The notes under the pieces were generated by a model. The model was not told the DNA's origin. It searched no databases and saw only the letters and a list, made by a program, of their open reading frames with translations. The position numbers and the translations under genes are program-made. Positions 1-7,569 of a DNA stretch of 64,000 nucleotides are shown one piece after another; within the stretch, counting starts at the first letter, position 1, and each line of letters starts with the position of its first letter. Where the stretch lies: the NCBI GenBank assembly GCA_016712225.1, contig JADJRL010000003.1, forward strand, positions 3,795,501-3,859,500, in the 5' to 3' direction. This DNA comes from Candidatus Defluviibacterium haderslevense (GTDB lineage Bacteria > Bacteroidota > Bacteroidia > Chitinophagales > Saprospiraceae).

Positions 1-972
1 GATATGCTTCATGTTGCTTACCAAATTGGTAAAACCGGACCATCTAGAACTTACCAGAATAGTGATTTTCGTTCCCACAAAGCCAATAACTGGTCTGAAC
101 AATTATCTGGCAGATCGGTAAATCTTAAGAATGCTGATACCAATGGAGATAGCACCATCAGTTCCGCTGATACTTTAGCCATATCAGAAAATTATCATCA
201 AACCCATTCCCTAGTACCTCAAGGGGTCTACTCCAGAGGAGATTTTCCTTTTAATTTAGAAGTGTTAACCCCTGAAGCAGAATCAGGTGATGTCGCCATG
301 ATTGAAGTGCAATTAGGAGATAGCCAATATCCTGTCATCAACTTAAGTGGATATACCTACAATCTGGATTATAACACGAATGCAGTGGTTGAAGGTACTT
401 TGGGTATAGATTTTTACGAACGTGGATGGTTTGCGAATAATGCCGCTACCTTGAATATGTATAAAATTCCTTGGGTTGGACGTTTGGAATCAGGCTTTGC
501 CCGGGCCAATGCCCTTAAAGCTAGTGGACAAGGTGGAACTGAAGTAATTGTATTTGTAATTGAAGATAATCTTGATATTTTTAGAGATGATGATGGCATC
601 TATGAAGTTCCGTTCTACTTTAAGAATATAGTGATTCAGAATGGCGCAGGAGAGATGCAGCAACTTGAAGACAAGACTGCAATTATTAAGTTGAAGAGAG
701 CCCATAAAAATCAAAAGCCGGTGCTCGATGCATCTAAATTATTGGTGTATCCGAATCCAACTTCAGATATGATTAATTTACACCTTAATGGTAGGAATTC
801 TCTCGTGAGTTACAGTATTCTGTCTATGGACGGCAGATTAATCCAATCGAATAAAAATATCGATCCTAAGCATAATATGATTTCTCTGGAAGGTTTGAAT
901 AACGGACTTTATCTCATTAAGGCCGAAACCATACTAGGACCTATTACGAAGAAGATCGAAATCATGAAATAA
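1..972 (+). CDS. 3' part of a T9SS-secreted surface protein with dockerin-like repeat (partial)
   Basis: The frame is open from the first base of the window, so the true start lies upstream; the ATG at 4 is probably internal. Counting from that ATG, residues 45-56 (DTNGDSTISSAD) form a dockerin/EF-hand-like calcium loop. Residues ~85-240 are beta-rich and resemble the cohesin-like segment that often accompanies dockerins in Bacteroidota surface proteins. The last ~75 residues are a type A T9SS sorting domain (LLVYPNPTSD, then a YLIKAE strand and a basic end). The protein is therefore predicted to be exported and anchored or released at the cell surface. The catalytic or binding part lies outside the window, so its job cannot be named. 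Confidence 0.8.
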   Translation, partial: DMLHVAYQIGKTGPSRTYQNSDFRSHKANNWSEQLSGRSVNLKNADTNGDSTISSADTLAISENYHQTHSLVPQGVYSRGDFPFNLEVLTPEAESGDVAMIEVQLGDSQYPVINLSGYTYNLDYNTNAVVEGTLGIDFYERGWFANNAATLNMYKIPWVGRLESGFARANALKASGQGGTEVIVFVIEDNLDIFRDDDGIYEVPFYFKNIVIQNGAGEMQQLEDKTAIIKLKRAHKNQKPVLDASKLLVYPNPTSDMINLHLNGRNSLVSYSILSMDGRLIQSNKNIDPKHNMISLEGLNNGLYLIKAETILGPITKKIEIMK

Positions 973-1022
973 TCCCTGTTTTTTATATATAACCAGTTTT
1001 ATTCTGATTATTGTTAGATAAA

Positions 1023-1053
1023 TGAGCCGCCACAAAGCGGCTTATTTATTTTT
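1023..1053 (+). terminator. Rho-independent terminator of the first gene
   Basis: The stem AGCCGC (1025-1030) pairs with GCGGCT (1037-1042) around a CACAAA loop and extends by a G.T and a T-A pair. A T-rich tract follows at 1043-1053. It lies 51 bases after the stop of the T9SS protein. Confidence 0.7.
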
Positions 1054-1055
1054 AC

Positions 1056-1131
1056 CTTGTCCTAAAAGAGCTATACAGCTTAAATTTCTTCTAGCTTTAG
1101 CGTTCCATTACTTAATGAACGTTCGTTCATT
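1056..1131 (+). repeat. Diverged direct repeat, copy 1
   Basis: It begins TTGTCCTAAAAGAGCTATAC, continues with a TTAAATTTCTTC(T/C)AGCTTTAG segment and ends in AATGAAC-GTTC-GTTCATT, a 7-bp hairpin (1114-1131). A second copy lies at 1567-1674 with scattered substitutions. The terminal TGTCCTAAAATAGCTATACA-like string could be the end of an insertion element, but this is inference. Confidence 0.6.
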
Positions 1132-1510
1132 ACTTTGATAAATAATCAAAGTTGTTTCAGGCATACAGTTTTGAGTTTTTCATTCAATTTTCATAGCATC
1201 TTCCTACATGCCCAAATAATTAGCTTCAAAAACTCCGCTAATTATTTAGGTTTACTTCACCAAATGATCTCTTCGGTAAGACGACATTATTAGGTTCGTT
1301 CACCTCAAATTTAATTAACGAGCTAAGTTGAAGGATGAACCTTTTTAATCAAATGGCAAAGAATTCTGAAATTGGCGTCTTGCAGTTTGGGTCTAACGTT
1401 CATTTTGGGGTGTTAGATTCATTATAAGTTACCCGATATTTAAAGTTCAATTCATCTCGTCTGGGACGAGACAAATTCTACAACTCATCTCGTTATGGAT
1501 GAGGATAATC

Positions 1511-1565
1511 CCACGACTTCATCACGACTTTTCCACGGATTATCCACGACTACTCCACGATTTTG
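1511..1565 (+). repeat. Five tandem 11-bp units (consensus CCACGACTTNT)
   Basis: CACG occurs at 1512, 1523, 1534, 1545 and 1556, exactly 11 bases apart, each inside a near-identical 11-base unit. Nothing comparable lies directly before or after. The spacing of about one helical turn places all units on one DNA face. Confidence 0.75.
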
Positions 1566-1566
1566 T

Positions 1567-1674
1567 CTTGTCCTAAAATAGCTATACAGGTCACTAAATA
1601 AATCCTAAAATAACTATACATCTTAAATTTCTTCCAGCTTTAGTGTTCTATTAATTAATGAACTGACGTTCAAT
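1567..1674 (+). repeat. Diverged direct repeat, copy 2, with an internally repeated start
   Basis: TTGTCCTAAAATAGCTATAC at 1569-1588 matches the start of copy 1. It is followed by ~14 unrelated bases, a second start (ATCCTAAAATAACTATACAT, 1602-1621) and then the same TTAAATTTCTTCCAGC body and TGAAC-TGAC-GTTCA hairpin. The doubled start suggests a nested duplication. Confidence 0.55.
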
Positions 1675-1934
1675 TCTTTGGAGAATAGTCAGCGTTTGTT
1701 CAATAATCCAGGATTGAATTTGTAAAGGTGTAAATGAAGCTTTGTCGAAGTCTAATTAATTAGCAATTGCGTGATCCTGTTTTCTTGAATTAGTAAAGTG
1801 TTCTAAAATTAGTGGAAAACCCTTATAAATTAAAATATTGCCGTATCAGGGTAAACCATTATAAAAGTAAGGGTAAACACCCATTTTTAGTATTTAATTA
1901 AAAAAATTAATCAATTTGTGAAATTTTAGTAATT

Positions 1935-1942
1935 TATTTTTG
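1935..1942 (+). promoter_or_regulatory. Candidate -7 element (TATTTTTG) for the small secreted protein
   Basis: It matches the Bacteroidota -7 consensus TAnnTTTG about 73 bases before the ATG at 2015. A TTTG at 1915-1918 could serve as the -33 box but sits only 16 bases away, slightly short. Confidence 0.35.
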
Positions 1943-2014
1943 TTCTTTTGTATATGGAATTAATCATTTTGAAAAACCAACTAAAATGATTTTTTTACTT
2001 TTAAAATTGTTTAT

Positions 2015-2347
2015 ATGTACAAATTATTTTTTTTATTCGTGTTGTTCCTTGGATTTGGAATGACTACTGTTGACGCTTCCTATAGCACTTTTGATCAACC
2101 CACTAGCGTGGCTAAAGTATTAGGATTTGGAGAACCTATCCGCTCAGGATTAGCTGCCCATTATAATGTGATGAGTGCCAACATTACAGTGGTTAAGATA
2201 GCTGACCGATCCTATACTTTTAGTGTATCAGGTGGAGACAGCGGGTCAATATCTGTGGTGTTAGAAGGAATGATTAATAAGGCCTATGTCACCTGTACAT
2301 CAGGTACCTTTGTTATGGTCATTGAAGATAATGTAGATCCTTTTTAA
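2015..2347 (+). CDS. Small secreted protein of unknown function
   Basis: This 110-residue protein starts with Met-Tyr-Lys and a strongly hydrophobic stretch (residues 4-16), read as a signal peptide ending near VDAS (19-22). The mature ~88 residues are beta-prone, with glycine/serine-rich turns (VSGGDSGS) and the acidic end EDNVDPF. There is no lipobox and no T9SS domain, so it is probably periplasmic or released. It stands alone between repeat-rich DNA and a strong terminator. I recognise no family and propose no function. Confidence 0.65.
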   Translation: MYKLFFLFVLFLGFGMTTVDASYSTFDQPTSVAKVLGFGEPIRSGLAAHYNVMSANITVVKIADRSYTFSVSGGDSGSISVVLEGMINKAYVTCTSGTFVMVIEDNVDPF

Positions 2348-2374
2348 TCTTCAGTTGCTGATTAACTAATGAGT

Positions 2375-2411
2375 AAAAAGATTTGAGTTGACAAAACTCA
2401 AATCTTTTTTT
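2375..2411. terminator. Bidirectional terminator between convergent genes
   Basis: A perfect 15-bp stem (2375-2389 with 2395-2409, 5-base loop) has A runs on the left and T runs on the right, so it works on both strands. It ends the small secreted gene (+) and overlaps the last bases of psd (-). Confidence 0.85.
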
Positions 2412-3063
2412 ATGAATTTAGAATTCCAATAACATCAATATTGCCCTGTACTTTTTGTTCCAAACTTACACTGATGTTGGTGCCTAATGGAAGATATAAA
2501 TCTACTCTTGATCCAAATTTTATAAAGCCCATGTCATCTCCTTGTGTGGCCGTATCGCCAGCTTTTGAATAACAACAGATGCGCTTGGCCAGAGCACCGG
2601 CTATTTGTCGCATTAAGATTTCTGTTCCGTCTTTGCGTTTTATAACCACTGTAGTACGTTCATTTTCTGTAGAGGCTTTTGGGTGCCATGCTACCAAATA
2701 TTTGCCCTTATGATATTGTGAATAGGAAACCACTCCGGATATAGGATATCGATTCACATGAACATTAAGTGGATTCATAAAAATAGAAACCTGAATACGT
2801 TCATCTTTGAAATATTCTGATTCAAAGGTTTTTTCAATGACAACGACTTTGCCATCGGCAGGAGCAATGATTTTTTGATCATTAATTTCAAGTAATTTAC
2901 GATTTGGATTTCTAAAAAAATTCACAATAATCAGAAACAAAATACCAAGTATAATACTTATTGGCCAGACCAACCAAGTGCCAGTATAATTTAATCCAAT
3001 TACAATAACGATATAGGCAATCAGAGAAATCAGTATCCAGGAATATCCTTCTTTGTGTATCAT
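2410..3063 (-). CDS. psd: Phosphatidylserine decarboxylase, short (psd-related) type
   Basis: It converts phosphatidylserine to phosphatidylethanolamine at the inner membrane. The 217 residues fit the short archaeal/Bacteroidota class. Two hydrophobic segments (~10-50) are followed by the soluble domain with APADGKV (~67-73), FMNPLNVHVNR (~95-105), YHKGKYLVAWHPKAS and the processing site FGSRVD near residue 185. There the Gly-Ser bond is cut autocatalytically and the serine becomes the pyruvoyl cofactor. The start overlaps the stop of cdsA by 4 bases (ATGA), so both are translated from one message. CdsA makes CDP-diacylglycerol, the precursor of phosphatidylserine. No pssA is seen in the window. 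Confidence 0.93.
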   Translation of the reverse strand: MIHKEGYSWILISLIAYIVIVIGLNYTGTWLVWPISIILGILFLIIVNFFRNPNRKLLEINDQKIIAPADGKVVVIEKTFESEYFKDERIQVSIFMNPLNVHVNRYPISGVVSYSQYHKGKYLVAWHPKASTENERTTVVIKRKDGTEILMRQIAGALAKRICCYSKAGDTATQGDDMGFIKFGSRVDLYLPLGTNISVSLEQKVQGNIDVIGILNS

Positions 3064-3893
3064 AAATAATAGGTTTCAAAAATATATAAAAGTAAAACAC
3101 CAACAGGTATTATAAAATAAAAACTATCAAATCTGTCTAGAAAACCACCATGGCCAGGTAATATCGAACCACTATCTTTAATATCAATACTCCGTTTCAA
3201 TGCAGATTCAAAAAGATCGCCTAAAGATCCAACAATACTAATCATTACTGCAAGTAAAATCAATAAACTTAGAGGTAGGGGATTGGCCACAAAATAAGTG
3301 TTCATAATCCATGCACCTAAAAGACAACCGAATACCCCTCCGATAGTGCCTTCAACTGTTTTTTTAGGTGATATTTTGGGAGCTAAAGGTGTTTTTCCAA
3401 AAGGACGACCAATCAAATAAGCCATGGTGTCATTACCCCAATTCATAAATATTAATGTAAATATCCACCATCGATGAAGCTCAAATTGATCTACAAGAAA
3501 TAAAGCTGCTATGACTATCGGTAATAATAAGTAGGCGTACGCAAAAATGCTGTTGCAAAAGGATAAAGGAGATTTGTTTTTTATAAATATTTGGTAACAA
3601 ACATACAGAATGAATACACTTGCAGCATGACTTAATATTCCATAAAGGGAATGAATTGGAAGGAATGGGTTGCTGTATACTATTATACCAAGAACAGTAC
3701 ACAATAGAATGATCGTAATAAAAAAGTAAAGACCCTTTAGTTTAGGAGCTGAAAAGTTAAAATGACGGTTCCATTCTACAGCACTAAAAACTAAAATAAC
3801 ACTTAATAACAATAAGGCAGTTGTTATTGAAGTCAAAAGTGCATAGATCATAACAGCAGCCATGCTTAATCCTGTAATAGTTCTTTTAAGCAT
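3060..3893 (-). CDS. cdsA: Phosphatidate cytidylyltransferase (CDP-diacylglycerol synthase)
   Basis: This integral membrane enzyme makes CDP-diacylglycerol from phosphatidic acid and CTP, the branch point of phospholipid synthesis. The 277 residues contain about eight hydrophobic segments. The family signature near the C-terminus is intact: S-x-L-K-R (ALKRSIDIKDSGS) followed by LPGHGGFLDRFDS. Upstream are the conserved DTMAYLIGRPFGKTPLAPKI and SPKKTVEG strings. It overlaps psd by 4 bases and the preceding CPBP gene by 8 bases, so the three form a tight minus-strand operon. Confidence 0.95.
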   Translation of the reverse strand: MLKRTITGLSMAAVMIYALLTSITTALLLLSVILVFSAVEWNRHFNFSAPKLKGLYFFITIILLCTVLGIIVYSNPFLPIHSLYGILSHAASVFILYVCYQIFIKNKSPLSFCNSIFAYAYLLLPIVIAALFLVDQFELHRWWIFTLIFMNWGNDTMAYLIGRPFGKTPLAPKISPKKTVEGTIGGVFGCLLGAWIMNTYFVANPLPLSLLILLAVMISIVGSLGDLFESALKRSIDIKDSGSILPGHGGFLDRFDSFYFIIPVGVLLLYIFETYYL

Positions 3894-4758
3894 TGACTAA
3901 GGCTTTTTGTGCATACATTTTATATCCAAGATATAATGAAATGAATAACGAAACTAATCCGGATATCCATAACAAAGGAGAATTTGGAACATGGTCTAGT
4001 TGATCTAATGTTTCTGGGCCATTGATATATACCATCAAAACATTTGCACCATTAAATAAGAAATGTAGAAACATGGAATAAAATAAATGACCCGTTATAT
4101 AGTAAACATAACCAAGGCCCAAACCTAAAAAGAAACGCGGTAAAAAACCTTCAAACTGCATATGAAAAGATGAAAATATAATGGCTGTTAAAACAATTCC
4201 ATATATTTTATTAGGGCTTATTTTTAGTGCCATCTTTTGTATGATACCTCGAAAAATCCATTCCTCGCTGATGGCAGGAATAATAGCAATAGTAATGAGG
4301 GCAAGAATAAAATCACCTATAGAATTCATGGCCAACATGTCTTTAATTAAATCAGTTAGCTGAGATTCTGTCTTCGTCATCCATTCTGGTAAGGGTATCA
4401 TTTGATTGAGTTGAGCTGACCATGACACCAATGGTAGCAGACATATAAAAAACAATACAGTTTTCCAAAAGGTTTGACTTTGTATAAGACCAGTAGTCAA
4501 CTGATTTCGAATATCTGGAACAAACCTCGTCATTAGAAAAGCAGGAAGTATTAATGAAAAAACATGACTTAATAATTGGATGACCAGAAGTTGTTGGCCT
4601 TTAAAGGATTTTATGAGTAAGTCTGGGTGTGACATCAATTGTTCGAATGAATGCCCATGAAATAGAGCCACAACAAAAAGTAACAAATTAAAAGCAACTA
4701 AACCTGTTAAAAAGAATAGCAAGAGCAGGATTAATTGATAAAGTGTACTTTTGTTCAT
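3886..4758 (-). CDS. CPBP-family intramembrane glutamic protease-like protein
   Basis: This polytopic membrane protein has the CPBP/Abi motifs: EEWIFRG (EExxxR), SSFHMQ (FxxxH) and HFLFNGAN (HxxxN-like). These form the presumed active site of Rce1-like intramembrane proteases. The reading frame is open further upstream to 4857, but I choose the ATG at 4758 (MNKSTLYQLILLLLFF) because the longer start would run inside pdxJ and add a non-membrane leader. It is the first gene of the cdsA-psd operon. Bacterial CPBP proteins have varied roles (protein maturation, bacteriocin immunity); the substrate here is unknown. Confidence 0.82.
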   Translation of the reverse strand: MNKSTLYQLILLLLFFLTGLVAFNLLLFVVALFHGHSFEQLMSHPDLLIKSFKGQQLLVIQLLSHVFSLILPAFLMTRFVPDIRNQLTTGLIQSQTFWKTVLFFICLLPLVSWSAQLNQMIPLPEWMTKTESQLTDLIKDMLAMNSIGDFILALITIAIIPAISEEWIFRGIIQKMALKISPNKIYGIVLTAIIFSSFHMQFEGFLPRFFLGLGLGYVYYITGHLFYSMFLHFLFNGANVLMVYINGPETLDQLDHVPNSPLLWISGLVSLFISLYLGYKMYAQKALVNA

Positions 4759-4768
4759 TATTTGTAAA

Positions 4769-5482
4769 ATGACCAGATTAAGCGTAAATATTAATAAAAT
4801 TGCATTGATTCGAAATTCCCGAGGGGCGAATTTACCTGATTTATTGCAAGTAGCCAAAGATTGTGAAGCATTTGGTGCTCAAGGCATAACTGTACATCCA
4901 AGACCGGATGAAAGGCATGTTAAATTCGCGGATATTCCTCTTTTAAAAAAAGTAGTAACTACCGAATTTAATATAGAAGGGTATCCATCAGCTGAATTCA
5001 TGCGATTGGTATTGGATAATCATCCGGATCAATGTACTTTGGTACCAGATCCTCCAGGTGTATTAACATCTAATTCCGGATGGAACACGAAATTAGAAAC
5101 TCAGTTTTTAAAAGGTATAGTTCGGCAACTTAAAAGTGAAGGAATTAGAGTATCCCTTTTTCTCAATCCGGATCCGAGTATGGTTGAATCTGCTGCAGAA
5201 ACAGGAACTGATCGAATAGAACTTTATACAGGTAGCTTTGCCCATGATTTTTATCTTGATCCTGTTGGAGCTATACAAAATCACATTGAAACAGCCGCAA
5301 TGGCCGATCAATACAAATTGGGCGTTAATGCAGGTCACGATTTAAACTTAGACAATTTAAAATTTTATAAGAATGGCATATCGAATTTATTGGAAGTCTC
5401 TATAGGACATGCCATAATCTGCGATGCACTTTATTATGGATTAGAGAATGTCATTCCGATGTATTTGAAACAACTGCAGTGA
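4769..5482 (+). CDS. pdxJ: Pyridoxine 5'-phosphate synthase
   Basis: It condenses 1-deoxyxylulose 5-phosphate with 3-amino-2-oxopropyl phosphate to give pyridoxine 5'-phosphate, the ring-closing step of the DXP-dependent vitamin B6 route. The 237-residue TIM barrel shows the family strings VNINKIALIRNSRG at the N-terminus, TVHPRPDERHV (~39-49), VSLFLNPDP, VNAGHDLN and the C-terminal IGHAIICDALYYGLEN. I take the ATG at 4769; a TTG 18 bases upstream is in frame but would start inside the divergent CPBP start region. Only 10 bases separate its ATG from that of the CPBP gene. Confidence 0.95.
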   Translation: MTRLSVNINKIALIRNSRGANLPDLLQVAKDCEAFGAQGITVHPRPDERHVKFADIPLLKKVVTTEFNIEGYPSAEFMRLVLDNHPDQCTLVPDPPGVLTSNSGWNTKLETQFLKGIVRQLKSEGIRVSLFLNPDPSMVESAAETGTDRIELYTGSFAHDFYLDPVGAIQNHIETAAMADQYKLGVNAGHDLNLDNLKFYKNGISNLLEVSIGHAIICDALYYGLENVIPMYLKQLQ

Positions 5483-5573
5483 GTTTTTTAAGCAAAACGA
5501 TCTATTTTGGGCTATTTAATTGGTTTTTTTAAATATAAATTAAATCTAGATGAGCTAATATCATATTATTACT

Positions 5574-5581
5574 TATCTTTG
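5574..5581 (+). promoter_or_regulatory. -7 promoter element (TATCTTTG) for rpsU
   Basis: A perfect TAnnTTTG match 23 bases before the rpsU ATG. No clear -33 TTTG is visible. The leader up to the ATG is AT-rich with no Shine-Dalgarno sequence. Confidence 0.6.
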
Positions 5582-5604
5582 CGGCTCAAAATTTTAAATA
5601 TTAT

Positions 5605-5799
5605 ATGCTAATAATTGATGTAAGAGATTCAGAATCAATAGATAGAGCACTTAAAAAGTACAAGAAGAAATTCGAACAAACTGGTACTTTAAAAGAGTTA
5701 CGTCGTAGAAAACATTTTACTAAGCCATCGATCGAAAGACGTTCTGAAGTTCTTAAAGCACAATACCGCGAGTTATATGTTGCTAAAAACGAATTATAA
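5605..5799 (+). CDS. rpsU: Small ribosomal subunit protein bS21
   Basis: This 64-residue basic protein matches bS21 (ALKKYKKKFEQTG, LKELRRRKHFTKPS, RRSEVLKAQYRELY). In Flavobacterium ribosomes bS21, with bS18 and bS6, hides the anti-Shine-Dalgarno tail of 16S rRNA, and a C-terminal tyrosine is involved (established knowledge). Here a tyrosine sits at residue 54 in KAQYREL, consistent with that role. The upstream 20 bases are A/T only with no AGGAGG. It heads the run rpsU, recombinase, hpf. Confidence 0.95.
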   Translation: MLIIDVRDSESIDRALKKYKKKFEQTGTLKELRRRKHFTKPSIERRSEVLKAQYRELYVAKNEL

Positions 5800-5854
5800 T
5801 ATTTTATAATATATAATTTGTTTGTTCGTTGTATCTTAGCACCAATCTTGTGCT

Positions 5855-6751
5855 ATGTTAGAGATACAATCGTTTTTACGTTATATTTCAAGTGAAAAAA
5901 GATACTCACCTCATACGGTTAGTTCTTATGCATTAGACTTAAGTCAATTCCAACAATTCATATTGAATACTTACGATCTAAAAGATCTTGCAAAAATATC
6001 TCATTTGCATATTAGATCTTGGCTAGCCTCATTATCAGAAAGCCAGTTATCAACAAAAACTATTTGTCGAAAGATTGCGACCCTAAAGTCCTTTTTTAAG
6101 TTTAGTCAAAAAATAAACGCCGGACTTCCCAATCCAATGCGCAAGATCATTTCTCCTAAAATAAAAAAGCGCTTACCGGTAATCATTCAGGAGAAAGAAA
6201 TTAATGCATTATCATTTGAATCAAAAGATCAAGACCAGACATTTGAATTAGTACGCGATCAATTGGTTGTTTTTCTGTTGTATCAGACAGGAATGAGAAG
6301 GGCAGAGTTGCTCGAACTAAGCTATAATCGGATCAATCTTGCCAAACAACAAATTAAGGTCATCGGAAAAGGTAAAAAAGAACGAATAATTCCGATAGGA
6401 AAAGAACTACAATTGCTAATTGTGCGTTATTTAGATATGTGTAAAGGCTTAGGGGCAAACGACAAGAGTCAACTTATTTTAACTAAAGAAGGCAAACCCG
6501 CATACCCAAGATTGATTCATAGAATCGTACACAAATATCTATCTACTGTAAGTGTTTCAAAAAAGAAAAGCCCCCACGTTTTAAGGCACAGTTTCGCTAC
6601 TCATATGATGGATCATGGCGCAGATATCTTTGCTATCAAATCCCTTTTAGGTCATTCAACATTAACCGCTACTCAAATTTATACTCATAATGCTATAGAA
6701 CAGCTTCGGGATATCTACATCAAAGCACATCCTAAATCCATCCAATCATGA
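5855..6751 (+). CDS. XerC/XerD-type tyrosine recombinase
   Basis: This 298-residue site-specific recombinase probably resolves chromosome dimers at dif with a partner Xer protein. The N-terminal ~90 residues are the SAM-like core-binding domain (FLRYISSEKRYSPHTVSSYA). The catalytic domain keeps all active residues: Arg in QTGMRRAELLEL, Lys in VIGKGKKERIIPI, HxxR in SPHVLRHSFATH, His in LLGHSTL and the nucleophile Tyr in ATQIYTH. Its length and its place between rpsU and hpf are typical of the chromosomal Xer of Bacteroidota, not of a phage or integron integrase. XerC versus XerD cannot be decided by eye. Confidence 0.88.
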   Translation: MLEIQSFLRYISSEKRYSPHTVSSYALDLSQFQQFILNTYDLKDLAKISHLHIRSWLASLSESQLSTKTICRKIATLKSFFKFSQKINAGLPNPMRKIISPKIKKRLPVIIQEKEINALSFESKDQDQTFELVRDQLVVFLLYQTGMRRAELLELSYNRINLAKQQIKVIGKGKKERIIPIGKELQLLIVRYLDMCKGLGANDKSQLILTKEGKPAYPRLIHRIVHKYLSTVSVSKKKSPHVLRHSFATHMMDHGADIFAIKSLLGHSTLTATQIYTHNAIEQLRDIYIKAHPKSIQS

Positions 6752-6782
6752 TTTTATTAATAGTAACTAAAAACTTCAACAT

Positions 6783-7088
6783 ATGGTGACTAGAATTCAA
6801 TCTGTACATTTTGACGCTGATTTAAAGTTAATTCAGTTTATTGAAGAAAAATTAAGCACGCTTGATCATTTTTTGGCTAAAAGCACTATTGAAGCCAAGG
6901 TTGTGCTCACCTTAGAAAAAGTCGGTAAGATCCAGGATAAGATCGTTGAAATCCTAATAAACCTCCCCGGACGAGCTGTTGTTGCAAAAAGCAGAAACAA
7001 AAGTTTTGAAAGAGCATTATTTGAAACATTACAAAGTATTAAAAGACAGATACTTAAGTATAAAAGTAAAATTCAGGAAAAGCAATAA
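6783..7088 (+). CDS. hpf: Ribosome hibernation promoting factor / RaiA family, short form
   Basis: This 101-residue protein has the beta-alpha-beta-beta-beta-alpha pattern of the HPF/RaiA fold: it starts IQSVHFDADLKLIQFIEEKL, has central strands KVVLTLEKVG and IVEILINLPG, and a C-terminal basic helix (SIKRQILKYKSKIQEKQ). Members bind the 30S channel and inactivate or dimerise idle ribosomes in stationary phase. It lacks the C-terminal dimerisation domain of long HPF. It follows the recombinase by 31 bases and closes the rpsU unit. Confidence 0.88.
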   Translation: MVTRIQSVHFDADLKLIQFIEEKLSTLDHFLAKSTIEAKVVLTLEKVGKIQDKIVEILINLPGRAVVAKSRNKSFERALFETLQSIKRQILKYKSKIQEKQ

Positions 7089-7132
7089 TTTGTTATTTTT
7101 AATTTTTTTTATCTTAGAATAAAAATTAATTA

Positions 7133-7140
7133 TATCTTTG
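7133..7140 (+). promoter_or_regulatory. -7 element (TATCTTTG) of the tRNA-tuf unit
   Basis: A perfect TAnnTTTG match 54 bases before tRNA-Thr, after the A/T-rich end of hpf. It is the obvious promoter for the tRNA cluster and possibly for tuf and beyond. Confidence 0.6.
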
Positions 7141-7194
7141 CAGCTCGTTTTAAAAGGGGTAGAGAAGTGTGCCTAGTTTTTAAGAGAGCCAAAA

Positions 7195-7267
7195 GCCAGT
7201 GTAGCTCAGTTGGTAGAGCAGCTGACTTGTAATCAGCCGGTCGGGGGTTCGAGTCCGTCCACTGGCT
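7195..7267 (+). tRNA. tRNA-Thr (UGU)
   Basis: Cloverleaf of 73 bases. The acceptor GCCAGTG pairs with CACTGGC, the D-arm is GTAGCTCAGTTGGTAGAGC, the anticodon stem-loop is CTGAC-TTGTAAT-CAG with anticodon TGT, and the T-arm carries GGTTCGAGTCC. No CCA is encoded. It is first in a four-tRNA cluster. Confidence 0.95.
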
Positions 7268-7294
7268 CTTAAAAGAGTAATTTCTTTTTTGTGA

Positions 7295-7377
7295 GGGGGT
7301 ACGCCGGAGTGGGAGAGCCGGGCCAGACTGTAAATCTGGTGTCTTTGACTGAATGGGTTCGAATCCAATTACCCCCA
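7295..7377 (+). tRNA. tRNA-Tyr (GUA)
   Basis: 83 bases, with the long variable arm of class II tRNAs. The acceptor GGGGGTA pairs with TACCCCC, the anticodon loop CTGTAAA carries GTA, and the T-loop is GGTTCGAATCC. It lies 27 bases after tRNA-Thr. Confidence 0.95.
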
Positions 7378-7569
7378 CAGAGGGAGTTTTCGAATCTTAG
7401 TTTCGAAGATCCAAAGCCTTACAATTTAGATTGAAGGAACACGTAGAAAGTAAAGTAATTTCAAAACGTTGAAATTGAAAAGATATAAATTCTGCCAAAG
7501 GATGATATTGCAAAATTGATTGTCAAAAACAATTTATGAAGTGATATCGATCAGCATAAAATGAAATAT

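Larger units (their letters stand above)
1054..1934. other. Non-coding, repeat-rich spacer
   Basis: No credible reading frame is seen. The stretch holds two diverged copies of a ~70-base repeat, several perfect hairpins (1114-1131, 1132-1152, 1455-1471), five tandem 11-bp units (1511-1565) and a pair of GGGTAAAC boxes 22 bp apart (1849-1856, 1871-1878). It looks like the remains of a mobile element or a structured regulatory region. No transposase fragment is visible. Confidence 0.6.

Noticed and set aside
1511..1565. CRISPR array
   Set aside because: Units are only 11 bp with no unique spacers, and no cas gene is visible.
5855..6751. Phage or integron integrase
   Set aside because: It sits between rpsU and hpf, with the length and context of the chromosomal Xer recombinase; no att sites or cargo are visible.
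7130..7378. Minus-strand reading frames across the tRNA-Thr and tRNA-Tyr genes
   Set aside because: They are antisense to two clear tRNAs. Such frames are common artefacts of tRNA sequence and have no start context.
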